This document shows positions 12,765-20,992 of a stretch of 25,902 bases of DNA, piece after piece. The notes beneath the pieces are model-generated. The model did no database searches. It was not told where the DNA came from and saw nothing but the letters and a program-made list of their open reading frames with translations. Made by a program: the position numbers and the translations under genes. Origin of the DNA: Oligoflexia bacterium (lineage in GTDB: Bacteria > Bdellovibrionota > UBA1018 > CAIMNF01); NCBI GenBank assembly GCA_903842755.1, contig CAIMNF010000374.1, positions 1 to 25,902 on the forward strand, written 5' to 3'. The first letter of the stretch is position 1, and every line of letters begins with the position of its first letter.

Positions 12765-15700
12765 AAATTTCTCCTTCTTGCTCTTGTTTAACTTCAGTTT
12801 GGATTACGCGTTCTCGCGTTTTTCCAACGAACCAGTAATAAAGCACCGGGACCGCGAAACGACTGAGCAATGTTGCTGCCACTTCACCAAACATCAAGCT
12901 TACCGCCAAGCCTTGAAAAATCGGGTCTGCAAGCATTACCGCACTTCCAACAACGACAGCCGCCGCAGTTAAAAGCATCGGTCTAAATCGCAATACACCA
13001 GCACTAATAACAGCATCTTTTAGCTTCATTCCTTTTTTGAGTTGATGCTCAATAAAATCGACTAAGATAATCGAATTCCTCACAATGATTCCTGCCCCAG
13101 CAATAAAGCCGATCATCGAAGTAGCAGTAAAATAGGCGCCAAGCATCGCGTGCCCGGGCAATATCCCAATTAAGCTAATTGGAATCGGAGCCATAATGAC
13201 GAGTGGCACGGCATAACTTCGAAACCAACCCAATACCAATATATAGATCAGCACGATCACCACCGCGAATGCGCCCCCTAAATCTCGAAATACTTCGTAA
13301 GTAATGTACCACTCGCCATCCCACTTCACGACGGGTGCATTTGTATTCCAAGGAACGTCAGCGGTTTGAGTTGGATAATGAATCTGAGGTTGAAGTTTAA
13401 GTATTCCATAGACAGGTGCTTCTTCACTCCCGCTTAGTTCGCTCATCACATACGAAACAGGCTTCAGATTTTTACGATATAATGTAGGTGATTCAAGAGT
13501 TTTTGGTTTTTGACTGAGTAGTTCGGAGTTCAAGCTCCCTGATTCAAAAGATGGAATCATCTCACTTTGAAAAGGCCGAACACTTGAGCGAACTTCGTTT
13601 TTCACTGAAAGATCAATTCCAATATCTTCGGGATGATTTGATTCATTTAAAAAAGCTGTTCTCGATTCAGAAAAAATTGCATGCCCAAGCCCCGCAAACT
13701 GATCTGCGCTCGCACCGAGTTCTCCGCCCTTTAAGTAGTCAAAGCTATAGACCTGCCTTGGGCGCCCTAATCTCGAAGTCGTATCGAGATCCACAACGCT
13801 TTTTTCATTTTTGAAGACGTCATAAATCTCACTTGCAACTTTTTCACGAGATTCTCGTGTCGGGCCATACACTTCTGCAATCATCGTTGCCAGTACCGGC
13901 GGCCCAGGTGGAATTTCAAGCACCTTCGTGACCGCTCCATACTTATTACCAAACTCGGTAATTGCGGGCCTCAAGCTTTCGATAATCTGATGGCTTGAAA
14001 CTTTACGATCATTCTTCTCGCTCAATACCACTTGAAGATCGGCTTGATCATCTTCTCCACGCAGAAAAGTATGTTTTACCATACCTGAAAACGAGAAAGG
14101 TGCTGAATCACCTACGAACACCTGAACTTTCTTTACTTCATTATTCTGCAGAAGAATCTTCGAAAGCTCTTCAGATAAATGAAGCGTTTGTTTGAGAGGC
14201 GTCGTGTTTTGATAATCCACTAACACTTGAAACTCGTTTTTATTGTCAAACGGCAACATTTTTACTTTTACTGCCTTGATGTAAAGAAGAGATAAAGCAA
14301 TTAAAAATAAACCTAAAGTCAACGCACCAAACTTCATTGCTGAAACTCGTGAACTCAATAGAGAATTCATGACCTTACGATAAATCTGATCGAGCATACT
14401 CTCTTTAGCGTCTATCTTTTTGTGCTCGTGATTTTTAATGATCCGCACCGATGCCCAAGGGGTCACGATAAACGCAACCATTAACGACAAAATCATCGCG
14501 AGACTCGCACCGATGGGAATCGGCTTCATATAAGGTCCCATCATGCCTCGTACAAACGCCATCGGCAGAATGGCTGCGATCACCGTAAAAGTGGCGAGAA
14601 TGGTAGGATTTCCGACTTCGGATACAGCCTCTAAGGTTGCACGCCCAATTCCAAAATGCGGATTCTCGGCCAAATGTCGTTCGATATTTTCAACCACTAC
14701 AATGGCATCATCAACCAAGATTCCGATTGAGAAAATAAGCGCAAACAAGGTAATGCGATTGAGGGTGTAGCCCAAGAAATAATAAATTGCTAAGGTGAGC
14801 GCAAGCGTAACTGGAATTGCAATCGCCACTACGAGCGATGCACGAAATCCCATCACCAGAGCAATGAGTGCTGCAACCGACAAGGTTGCAATCAATAAGT
14901 GTTCGATCAGCTCTTTCGATTTTTCATCCGCAGTCGAACCATAGTTTCGAACCTCAGTCATTCTAATCGTATCAGGCAATTCTTTTGAAAAAGTTTTTGC
15001 ACGCTCTAATAAACGGTCTGATAATTCAACAACGTTAGTGCCTTTTCTTTTTGCAAAAACAATCGAGACCGCATTGGCGGCCTCACCACCATTTGATTTG
15101 TCAAAGATAACCGACGCATGGGTCAACTCTTCTGGACCGTCAGTAATGGTCGCAACATCCCGTAAAAGCACCACCCTTCCACCCCGTTGCCCAAGTGGAA
15201 TCGCACCCACCTCGCTTGAAGAAGTAAGACGTCCTCCGACATCAACATCAAAGACCTCATTTTCTGCCCAATTTTTTCCAGCAGGAAAACTCACATTACT
15301 TTTTTGGAGTTGATCTGCAACCGTAAGCAGGGAAACTCCTTTTTGAGCTAAAAGCTGCGGATTCACGACTACGCGGATCGCTCTTTTTTGCCCGCCTTTT
15401 AATTCAACTTTCGCTAAATCAGGCGTGCTTGAAAACTCGCGGGCAAGCGGCGCAACCTTGGTACGTAGCTCATAAGAAGAAAGTGTTTTTGAACTAAAGC
15501 TAAGAGTCAAAAAAGGAACATCATCAATTGAAAATGCTTTTACTTCAGGCTGAGTTGCTAGCTTCGGAAGTTCCGATCGAACTGACATGAGCTTATGGTG
15601 AACCTTCACCAAACTCGGCTCCATCGGTTCGCCCACCTTAAAGCGAACGGTAACCAATGTTCCATGCGCACGCGAAGCAGAATAAACGTACTCCACTCCA

Positions 15701-15957
15701 TCAAGCCCCCAAAGCGCACGCTCAATTGGCTCAGTCACTTTTCGTTCTACTTCTGATGCCTCTAAACCGGGAGCACCCACACTCACGTCAACCATTGGAA
15801 CTGAGATCTGTGGTTCTTCTTCTTTGGGAGTGAGCCATACTGCCATCAGCCCAAGCAACACTGAAGAAACCGCGATAACGGGGGTCAGTTTAGAATGAAG
15901 AAATTGAGCTGCAATTTTGCCCGCAAAACCTTCTACTTTAACCTTAGATTGACTCAT
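12754..15957 (-). CDS. RND-family efflux transporter permease
   Basis: A 1067-residue proton-driven resistance-nodulation-division pump. The N-terminal helix is followed by a porter domain beginning VSVGAPGLEASEVERKVTEP. The first helix bundle contains IGILVDDAIVVVENIERHLA, with the proton-relay Asp pair at residues 416-417, and NPTILATFTVIAAILPMAFV. A second porter half and a C-terminal bundle (SMIGFIAGAGIIVRNSIILVDF, RFRPMLLTAAAVVVG) complete the structure. The pseudo-twofold repeat is intact, so the gene looks functional. It overlaps tolC-like upstream by ATGA, leaving no room for the periplasmic adaptor gene normally found beside such pumps. Substrate is unknown; the persulfide-type regulator suggests a sulfur compound or a co-stressor. 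Confidence 0.93.
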   Translation of the reverse strand: MSQSKVKVEGFAGKIAAQFLHSKLTPVIAVSSVLLGLMAVWLTPKEEEPQISVPMVDVSVGAPGLEASEVERKVTEPIERALWGLDGVEYVYSASRAHGTLVTVRFKVGEPMEPSLVKVHHKLMSVRSELPKLATQPEVKAFSIDDVPFLTLSFSSKTLSSYELRTKVAPLAREFSSTPDLAKVELKGGQKRAIRVVVNPQLLAQKGVSLLTVADQLQKSNVSFPAGKNWAENEVFDVDVGGRLTSSSEVGAIPLGQRGGRVVLLRDVATITDGPEELTHASVIFDKSNGGEAANAVSIVFAKRKGTNVVELSDRLLERAKTFSKELPDTIRMTEVRNYGSTADEKSKELIEHLLIATLSVAALIALVMGFRASLVVAIAIPVTLALTLAIYYFLGYTLNRITLFALIFSIGILVDDAIVVVENIERHLAENPHFGIGRATLEAVSEVGNPTILATFTVIAAILPMAFVRGMMGPYMKPIPIGASLAMILSLMVAFIVTPWASVRIIKNHEHKKIDAKESMLDQIYRKVMNSLLSSRVSAMKFGALTLGLFLIALSLLYIKAVKVKMLPFDNKNEFQVLVDYQNTTPLKQTLHLSEELSKILLQNNEVKKVQVFVGDSAPFSFSGMVKHTFLRGEDDQADLQVVLSEKNDRKVSSHQIIESLRPAITEFGNKYGAVTKVLEIPPGPPVLATMIAEVYGPTRESREKVASEIYDVFKNEKSVVDLDTTSRLGRPRQVYSFDYLKGGELGASADQFAGLGHAIFSESRTAFLNESNHPEDIGIDLSVKNEVRSSVRPFQSEMIPSFESGSLNSELLSQKPKTLESPTLYRKNLKPVSYVMSELSGSEEAPVYGILKLQPQIHYPTQTADVPWNTNAPVVKWDGEWYITYEVFRDLGGAFAVVIVLIYILVLGWFRSYAVPLVIMAPIPISLIGILPGHAMLGAYFTATSMIGFIAGAGIIVRNSIILVDFIEHQLKKGMKLKDAVISAGVLRFRPMLLTAAAVVVGSAVMLADPIFQGLAVSLMFGEVAATLLSRFAVPVLYYWFVGKTRERVIQTEVKQEQEGEIYVN

Positions 15958-17258
15958 AAATTTGCACCACTTTCACGTGAAAGCATCATTAGCTTTCCTC
16001 GAATCTCAATTAGCCCTTGCTCTACTTCCATTAAATTTAAAATTAAATCAACCCTGCGATTCAAAACTTCTGCCAACTGAAGGGCTGAAATTGAACCCGA
16101 CTGAAACAAACGACTTGCTACCTTTACTTGCTCTGAAAGCAAACTCTCGCTTTCAATCAGAAGCGCAAAGTTTTGTTTCATTGACGACTCATTCTGAGTC
16201 AGTGAATTTCTAGAAATCGCACTTGATAATTTTAAAGCCGCCACCTCTGAAACCGACGCAAGATGAAGCTCTTCTTTTTCTGAAACCTGATTTAAACTTT
16301 CCGGATTAAACAGTGACCAGTGCAAATAGATACCCCCGGTAAAAGCATTCCCCGTATCGCGATCTCCATGGGTTAGGCCTTCGTTTGCAAATAAACCAAC
16401 TCTAGGCAAGAAGCGTGATCGCTCAGCAGATTTCATTGCATCGAGCGCTTCAGCTTTTGATTGTAATGACAATTCCATTAGCGAAGGACCCTCTTGTTTT
16501 GTCAGCACTAAAGCACGCTCTAAAAATTTTAGTGAATCATCACGCTGAGGTGACCAATCTTGCTCTTTACGATTTATTTTTTCCGACAATGCTCCCTTAG
16601 TTGAAAACTCTTTCGACTGAAGCACAAGCAACTCACCTGCAACTCGATTTTTGAGACTACGAAGACCGAGCAATCCTGAATACCCCACTGGATTAGATTG
16701 ACTGCCAATTGAATAACGTGAAAGCAATTCCGAGACTCTCATTGACAAAGTGGCAAGACGCTCTCTTGCAACCGCGAAAGACATGACCTTTGCGTAATTG
16801 AGCGCTGATTCCACATATTCATTTAAAATAATTGCTTGCTGATTGAACTTTTGCGCATCTCGCACTTTACTCTGAGCTTCATATTCGGCAGACTTTCTTC
16901 CGCCTTCATAAAGCGGAAGATCTAAGCCAAGTGTTGCGGTTTCAAACGTATGATTACCCGGCTGATTTAATGTTGTCGGATTAAAATCAAGACCGGTCAC
17001 TTGGCGCTGAGATAAATTGGAAAAGAAATTTGATGCGGGATCATTGGTTGAAAATGCGGAAGCCCCAAGCGACAGCGAAGGAAGCCAGTGGTAACTCAAT
17101 CTAGAAACGCCAAGCTCTGACGCTTTTAAATTGTGTTCCTCACGAGATATCACTGGTGAATTCCGCTTAACATTAGACCATAACTCTTCAAATGAAATAA
17201 CTTCGGCATGAGAAAAACCAGAAAATGCTATTCCAACCAACAAAATTATTTTTTTCAT
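15954..17258 (-). CDS. TolC-family outer membrane efflux protein
   Basis: Outer-membrane channel partner of the RND pump. The 434 residues start with a signal peptide (IILLVGIAFSGFSHA, cleavage near residue 18), followed by VISFEELWSNVKRNSPVISR, the usual start of the outer-membrane efflux protein repeat, and LYEGGRKSAEYEAQSKVRDA in the first half. The second half has the matching YLHWSLFNPESLNQVSEKEE. Long helices with heptad patterns complete both halves, and LFQSGSISALQLAEVLNRRV is a typical C-terminal motif. It lies between the ArsR regulator (stop/start overlap at 17255-17258) and the pump. Confidence 0.9.
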   Translation of the reverse strand: MKKIILLVGIAFSGFSHAEVISFEELWSNVKRNSPVISREEHNLKASELGVSRLSYHWLPSLSLGASAFSTNDPASNFFSNLSQRQVTGLDFNPTTLNQPGNHTFETATLGLDLPLYEGGRKSAEYEAQSKVRDAQKFNQQAIILNEYVESALNYAKVMSFAVARERLATLSMRVSELLSRYSIGSQSNPVGYSGLLGLRSLKNRVAGELLVLQSKEFSTKGALSEKINRKEQDWSPQRDDSLKFLERALVLTKQEGPSLMELSLQSKAEALDAMKSAERSRFLPRVGLFANEGLTHGDRDTGNAFTGGIYLHWSLFNPESLNQVSEKEELHLASVSEVAALKLSSAISRNSLTQNESSMKQNFALLIESESLLSEQVKVASRLFQSGSISALQLAEVLNRRVDLILNLMEVEQGLIEIRGKLMMLSRESGANL

Positions 17259-17557
17259 TTACAATAAATCTCCTTGATCGATTTCAAAAGTCTTTTTAGT
17301 TTTGGGTCGGCTAAACTGTAGTTGACAAAAGTTCCGTATCTTCTCGAACTCAAAACCCCCTCAGCCCTCATTCTGGTCAAAAACTGGGACATGGCCGACT
17401 GTGAGATACCACAGAATTCGGTCAGCTCGTTTACAGTCCTTTCTTTGTCCATCACATGGCACAATACTTTTAATCGCACAGGATGAGAAAGAGACTTCAG
17501 TATGCCACTCACCTCATCACACTTATCCAGTATTACTGCCACATCGACTGATTTCAT
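17255..17557 (-). CDS. ArsR-family persulfide-sensing repressor (BigR/SqrR/YgaV-like)
   Basis: A 100-residue winged-helix repressor. LKSLSHPVRLKVLCHVMDKE and ELTEFCGISQSAMSQFLTRM are the ArsR DNA-binding core and RRYGTFVNYSL is the wing. Cys33 (VLCHV) and Cys99 (IYCK) occupy the two positions that form the tetrasulfide or disulfide switch in SqrR and BigR; Cys13 and Cys49 are extra. No ArsR-type metal site is apparent. The start at 17557 is chosen over the ATG at 17599 because GAGGTG precedes it at normal spacing and the longer version would run through the operator repeat. It heads the leftward efflux operon and is divergent from the OsmC/flavoprotein operon, so it probably represses both until persulfide accumulates. 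Confidence 0.87.
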   Translation of the reverse strand: MKSVDVAVILDKCDEVSGILKSLSHPVRLKVLCHVMDKERTVNELTEFCGISQSAMSQFLTRMRAEGVLSSRRYGTFVNYSLADPKLKRLLKSIKEIYCK

Positions 17558-17569
17558 TTTAGCACCTCT

Positions 17570-17629
17570 AATATCATATTGACTTAATTCTAATATCACA
17601 TTAGGGTAATATTAAGTCAATATGATATT
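17570..17629. promoter_or_regulatory. Divergent promoter/operator with 19-bp perfect inverted repeat
   Basis: Bases 17570-17588 and 17611-17629 are exact reverse complements (19 of 19) around a 22-base spacer. A nested repeat CTAAT/ATTAG lies in the spacer (17590-17604). Each arm contains TTGACT reading outward to its own gene, suitable as a -35 box. Leftward, GATATT follows after 17 bases as a plausible -10; rightward the -10 (TAGGGT) is poor. The symmetry would place repressor dimers on both promoters. This is the obvious target of the adjacent ArsR-type regulator. Confidence 0.75.
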
Positions 17630-17643
17630 TTGGAGTAAAATAT

Positions 17644-18042
17644 ATGCAATTAAAGATCAGTTTTCCGGGCAATGAGAAGGTATCGGCAACTTTTGACGGT
17701 TTCACAGTAATTACCGATCAACCCAAGGACAACGAAGGAGACGGGTCAGCTCCGGCCCCATTTGACTTGTTTTTGGCTTCAATAGGCACTTGCGCTGGCT
17801 ACTTTGTAAAATCCTTCTGTGAGGAAAGAAAAATCGAAATCGATGGACTCTCGCTTACTGAAGATGCGGTTTGGGACGAGGAAACTCACAAATTGAAAAG
17901 CGTTAATTTAACCATCCATCTTCCTGCTGGGTTTCCAGAAAAATACAAAACCGCTGTAATTTCAGCGGCAAATTTATGCTCAGTTAAAAAGACATTACTA
18001 AATCCGCCTGAATTTATAATCAAAACAGAAACTCTAGCTTGA
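17644..18042 (+). CDS. OsmC-family protein 1
   Basis: A 132-residue OsmC/Ohr-superfamily protein. The signature segment APAPFDLFLASIGTCAGYFV carries Cys50, and Cys112 lies in AANLCSVKK, the usual second redox Cys position; Cys59 is additional. The superfamily reduces organic hydroperoxides and, in some members, handles persulfides. GGAG eight bases upstream supports the start at 17644. It is the first gene of the rightward operon and lies 14 bases beyond the inverted-repeat operator, so it should be tightly controlled. A second OsmC gene follows after ten bases. Confidence 0.88.
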   Translation: MQLKISFPGNEKVSATFDGFTVITDQPKDNEGDGSAPAPFDLFLASIGTCAGYFVKSFCEERKIEIDGLSLTEDAVWDEETHKLKSVNLTIHLPAGFPEKYKTAVISAANLCSVKKTLLNPPEFIIKTETLA

Positions 18043-18052
18043 GGAATGAATC

Positions 18053-18493
18053 ATGAAAACAGAATTAAAATGGAATCAAAAAATGCAGTTTACTGGCTCA
18101 ATCGAAGGGTCTCAGGTTTCGCTTGATTCAAAACCTCCACTCGGTTCAGGCCAAGGCTTTACACCAAAGGAACTTGTTGCAATCGGTCTTTCAGGCTGCA
18201 CCGCAATGGACGTAATTGCTTTACTCAAGAAATATAAGGAACCTGTTGAAACTTTAGAGGTGGATACAGAAGTTGAAGCAAGCGACAGCGGTCATCCCAT
18301 TGTATTTAAATCAATTCTACTTAAGTTCAAAGCAACGGGGCAAATAGTACCAGAAAAACTAATTGAGGCGATTACACTCTCACAAACCCAGTACTGTGGC
18401 GTCAGCGCAATGCTCTCAAAATCAGTGCCTATAAACTATGAAGTCAGCCTGAATGGGAATAAGGTCACAGAAGGCTTGGCTCATTTTAAATAA
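18053..18493 (+). CDS. OsmC-family protein 2
   Basis: A 146-residue OsmC-superfamily protein, only distantly similar to the neighbour. It shows FTPKELVAIGLSGCTAMDVI with Cys49 and TLSQTQYCGVSAML with Cys115, the classic two-cysteine arrangement of OsmC/YhfA-type proteins. GAGGA upstream supports the ATG at 18053. Two divergent OsmC paralogues in tandem under one sulfur-responsive operator suggests separate substrates or a relay rather than simple duplication; this is inference. Confidence 0.88.
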   Translation: MKTELKWNQKMQFTGSIEGSQVSLDSKPPLGSGQGFTPKELVAIGLSGCTAMDVIALLKKYKEPVETLEVDTEVEASDSGHPIVFKSILLKFKATGQIVPEKLIEAITLSQTQYCGVSAMLSKSVPINYEVSLNGNKVTEGLAHFK

Positions 18494-18505
18494 GGAGAAA
18501 TTTTT

Positions 18506-18892
18506 ATGAACTTCGAAATCAACCTAAACGCAGATATTGAAACTGGGATTTCAAAGATAACCGAAGCATTAAAATCGATCGGCTTTGGTATACTAACAAG
18601 AATTGACTTCGATCAGAAGATTAAAGAAAAACTCGGAATTACGCTTCCAAAAATAACGATTCTAGGGGCGTGCAATCCCACCCTTGCATACGAGGCCTAT
18701 CAACGCGATTCAAATATGCTTCTCCTGATTCCCTGCAATGTCGTTTTAGAAGAAAAAGCCAATTCTTTGAGCATAAAGCTAATTAAGCCTTCCTTCATGA
18801 TGAAAACATTAAATTCACCAGAACTTCAAGAGTTATCAAAAACGGCCGATGCATCTCTCGAAAAAGCGATCCAAAGCTTGAAAGGAATTTAA
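18506..18892 (+). CDS. DUF302-domain protein
   Basis: A 128-residue soluble protein with the DUF302 pattern: ISKITEALKSIGFGILTRID in the first helix and strand, then ITILGACNPTLAYEAYQRDS and LLLIPCNVVL, placing Cys at the two positions conserved in many members. No signal peptide is present. DUF302 proteins are frequent near sulfide-oxidising flavoproteins, and here the gene stands directly before one (stop at 18892, next start at 18894). AAGGAG lies upstream of its start. Biochemical function is not established; a sulfur-carrier or chaperone role is a guess. Confidence 0.85.
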   Translation: MNFEINLNADIETGISKITEALKSIGFGILTRIDFDQKIKEKLGITLPKITILGACNPTLAYEAYQRDSNMLLLIPCNVVLEEKANSLSIKLIKPSFMMKTLNSPELQELSKTADASLEKAIQSLKGI

Positions 18893-18893
18893 T

Positions 18894-20345
18894 ATGAGAG
18901 TCGTTGTAATGGGCGCAGGCATTTCAGGTCACACAGCAGCACTTTATTTAAGAAGGCTCTTATCAAGCAAACACGAAGTACATGTTGTTTCGCCTAAAAC
19001 GAAATGGAACTGGATTCCTTCTAACATTTGGGTTGGAGTTGGAGAAATGAGCGAGGAGCAAGTGTCTTTTGAACTTCCTCCAATCTATCAGAAACAAGGA
19101 ATTAATTTTACACAAGGTAACGGCATTGCAATCTATCCGGAGGGAGATGTCACTCACTCATCACCTTACATCAAAATTCAACATACAGATCAATCAAACC
19201 TGAATAATGAAAGCATTCTTGAATACGACTTCCTCATCAATGCAACTGGCCCTAAACTTAACTTTGAAGCCACTCCGGGACTAGGCCCTGATCACCACTC
19301 TCTTTCGGTATGCACCGCAGACCACGCAATTTATGCCTCTCAAAAACTTCAAGAAATTATTCAAGACCTAAAAAAAGGACAACATCGCACGCTTGTCATC
19401 GGAATGGGCCATGGCTTATGCACTTGCGAAGGTGCTGCATTTGAATACGTATTTAACGTAGATCACCTACTGAGAGAAAATGGGGTTAGAGAAAATGCAA
19501 AACTAATCTTTATCACTAATGAAAAAGAAGTGGGCGACTTCGGCGTCGGCGGAATGTGGCTAAAAACGCCTGAATTTATTACATCGGGAAAACTTTTTGC
19601 TGAATCATTATTTGAGGAACGCGGCATTGAAGCAATCTGTGGCGCTCATGTCAAACTGGTTGTGAACAAAAAACTCAGTTATGAGCAACTCGACGGAACC
19701 TTCCACGATCTTGAATTTGACTTCGCTATGCTACTGCCACCATTCACAGGCGTACATTTCAAAGCATTTAAGTCAGATGGTAGCGAAATTACAGACACCT
19801 TATTCTCTGCGAATCGTTTCATGAAGGTTGATGCAAATTACCTAGCAAAAGGATTTGATGAATGGCTTGCTGAGGATTGGCCGAAAACCTACCAAACATC
19901 TTATTCAAACATATTTGCTATTGGAATTGCATTCGCACCTCCGCATGCGATTTCTAAACCAATAAAGAGCACAAATGGAACACCCATCTCACCAGCACCA
20001 CCGAGAACGGGTATGCCCTCCGCCATGATGGGAAAGATGATCGCTCGTACCATAAAGGAAATGATTGAAACACGTTCAAAAAAGCCTTCTCGTGTACTCT
20101 CTTTAGCCGAAATCGGAGCGGCGTGCATTGCTTCTACAGGCGCACACATGACACGAGGAAGTGCAGCTTCAATCACGATGTTTCCGATTGTACCCGATTA
20201 CAAAAAATATCCTAAGTTCGGGCGAGACCTTAGCCTTACCACTGGTGAAATCGGACTTGCTGGGCACTGGCTAAAAAAGCTGCTTCATTATCTTTTTATC
20301 TATAAAGCGAAAGCAAAACTCTTTTGGTGGATGATTCCAGAATGA
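18894..20345 (+). CDS. Sulfide:quinone oxidoreductase-like FAD flavoprotein
   Basis: A 483-residue flavoprotein of the pyridine-nucleotide-disulfide oxidoreductase fold. The N-terminus VVVMGAGISGHTAALYL is the FAD dinucleotide-binding motif; DFLINATGPKLNFE is the ATG loop; SNIFAIGIAFAPPH precedes the second FAD contact. Cysteines at 140, 176, 178, 249 and 411 include candidates for the redox and persulfide-holding pair used by sulfide:quinone oxidoreductases. The C-terminus LAGHWLKKLLHYLFIYKAKA, then LFWWMIPE, is amphipathic and likely docks on the membrane at the quinone. Expected role: oxidise sulfide or a persulfide and reduce quinone. It is somewhat longer than classical enzymes, so the substrate may differ. 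It lies in the operon between DUF302 and a small peptide gene. Confidence 0.8.
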   Translation: MRVVVMGAGISGHTAALYLRRLLSSKHEVHVVSPKTKWNWIPSNIWVGVGEMSEEQVSFELPPIYQKQGINFTQGNGIAIYPEGDVTHSSPYIKIQHTDQSNLNNESILEYDFLINATGPKLNFEATPGLGPDHHSLSVCTADHAIYASQKLQEIIQDLKKGQHRTLVIGMGHGLCTCEGAAFEYVFNVDHLLRENGVRENAKLIFITNEKEVGDFGVGGMWLKTPEFITSGKLFAESLFEERGIEAICGAHVKLVVNKKLSYEQLDGTFHDLEFDFAMLLPPFTGVHFKAFKSDGSEITDTLFSANRFMKVDANYLAKGFDEWLAEDWPKTYQTSYSNIFAIGIAFAPPHAISKPIKSTNGTPISPAPPRTGMPSAMMGKMIARTIKEMIETRSKKPSRVLSLAEIGAACIASTGAHMTRGSAASITMFPIVPDYKKYPKFGRDLSLTTGEIGLAGHWLKKLLHYLFIYKAKAKLFWWMIPE

Positions 20346-20358
20346 AGGGAACGAGCAA

Positions 20359-20499
20359 ATGAACGAACAAGCAATTATACCTACCGAACGCACGTTAAGA
20401 CTGAGAAGGTCGATCGTGTTTCAATTCTGGCGATTTTTACTCATCAACATCAGAATGATAATCATGATTTTAAAATCACATGATAAGGAAAACCATTAA
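20359..20499 (+). CDS. 46-residue basic, membrane-associated peptide in the flavoprotein operon
   Basis: A short frame of 46 codons starting 13 bases after the flavoprotein stop and ending 14 bases before the thioredoxin start, with AAGGGA upstream. It reads ERTLRLRRSIVFQFWRFLLI followed by NIRMIIMILKSHDK. The N-terminus is arginine-rich and the middle is one hydrophobic, possibly amphipathic, helix. Exact fit into the operon and the even spacing argue that it is real. It may anchor or stabilise the flavoprotein at the membrane. I recall similar tiny Arg-rich frames beside such flavoproteins but cannot name a family. Confidence 0.6.
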   Translation: MNEQAIIPTERTLRLRRSIVFQFWRFLLINIRMIIMILKSHDKENH

Positions 20500-20513
20500 C
20501 CAAGGATAACCAA

Positions 20514-20948
20514 ATGAATACACTTGTGTTTTGCACTCATTGCCAGAAATTGAACCGTGTATCAAACGAAAAGGTACTATTCGCACAGGCCATTTGTGGC
20601 AACTGCAAAAGCGAGTTACCCTTTCATCATGGAGTTCAAGAAGCGTCTGATGCTGGCCTTAAAAAATTGATTTCAAATTGCGAAAATTTGGTCGTTGTTG
20701 ATTTTTGGGCCGAATGGTGCGGCCCCTGTAAAGTCTTTACTCCAACGTTTACCGCTATAGCAAAAGAGCTTCTTGGCAAAGCGACTTTTGTCAAAGCGAA
20801 TACCGAAACATGTGTAAACTCTGCTCAAAATTTTCAAATCAAAAGCATTCCTACTTTGCTCCTCTTTAAAAATGGTGTCGAAATAGGAAGACAAAGTGGA
20901 GCACTTTCAAGTTCAGACTTGAAGCAGTTCCTACTCTCAAAACTATAA
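20514..20948 (+). CDS. trxC: Thioredoxin 2 (TrxC-type, zinc-ribbon thioredoxin)
   Basis: A 144-residue thioredoxin with an N-terminal zinc ribbon: CTHC at residues 7-10 and CGNC at about 28-31 form the four-Cys site, as in TrxC. The thioredoxin fold follows: VVVDFWAEWCGPCKVFTP contains the WCGPC active site and IKSIPTLLLFKNG the cis-proline loop. One further Cys (TETC) is present. It is last in the rightward operon, ahead of a strong hairpin. In the operon it could reduce protein persulfides or OsmC cysteines. Confidence 0.93.
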   Translation: MNTLVFCTHCQKLNRVSNEKVLFAQAICGNCKSELPFHHGVQEASDAGLKKLISNCENLVVVDFWAEWCGPCKVFTPTFTAIAKELLGKATFVKANTETCVNSAQNFQIKSIPTLLLFKNGVEIGRQSGALSSSDLKQFLLSKL

Positions 20949-20981
20949 AGTTAGGCACCTTCAAAAGAAGGTGCCTAACTT
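20948..20981. terminator. Bidirectional terminator between trxC and the HiPIP gene
   Basis: Bases 20948-20962 and 20967-20981 form a perfect 15-base inverted repeat with the loop AAAA, starting at the last base of trxC. Both convergent operons end here. There is no long T-run on either side, only short T/A stretches, so efficiency may rest on stem strength. Confidence 0.8.
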
Positions 20982-20992
20982 AGAATTTAAAA

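Noticed and set aside
17558..17599. Upstream ATG extension of the ArsR regulator.
   Set aside because: It would run through the inverted repeat and promoter; the ATG at 17557 has a good ribosome-binding site and matches the family's usual length.
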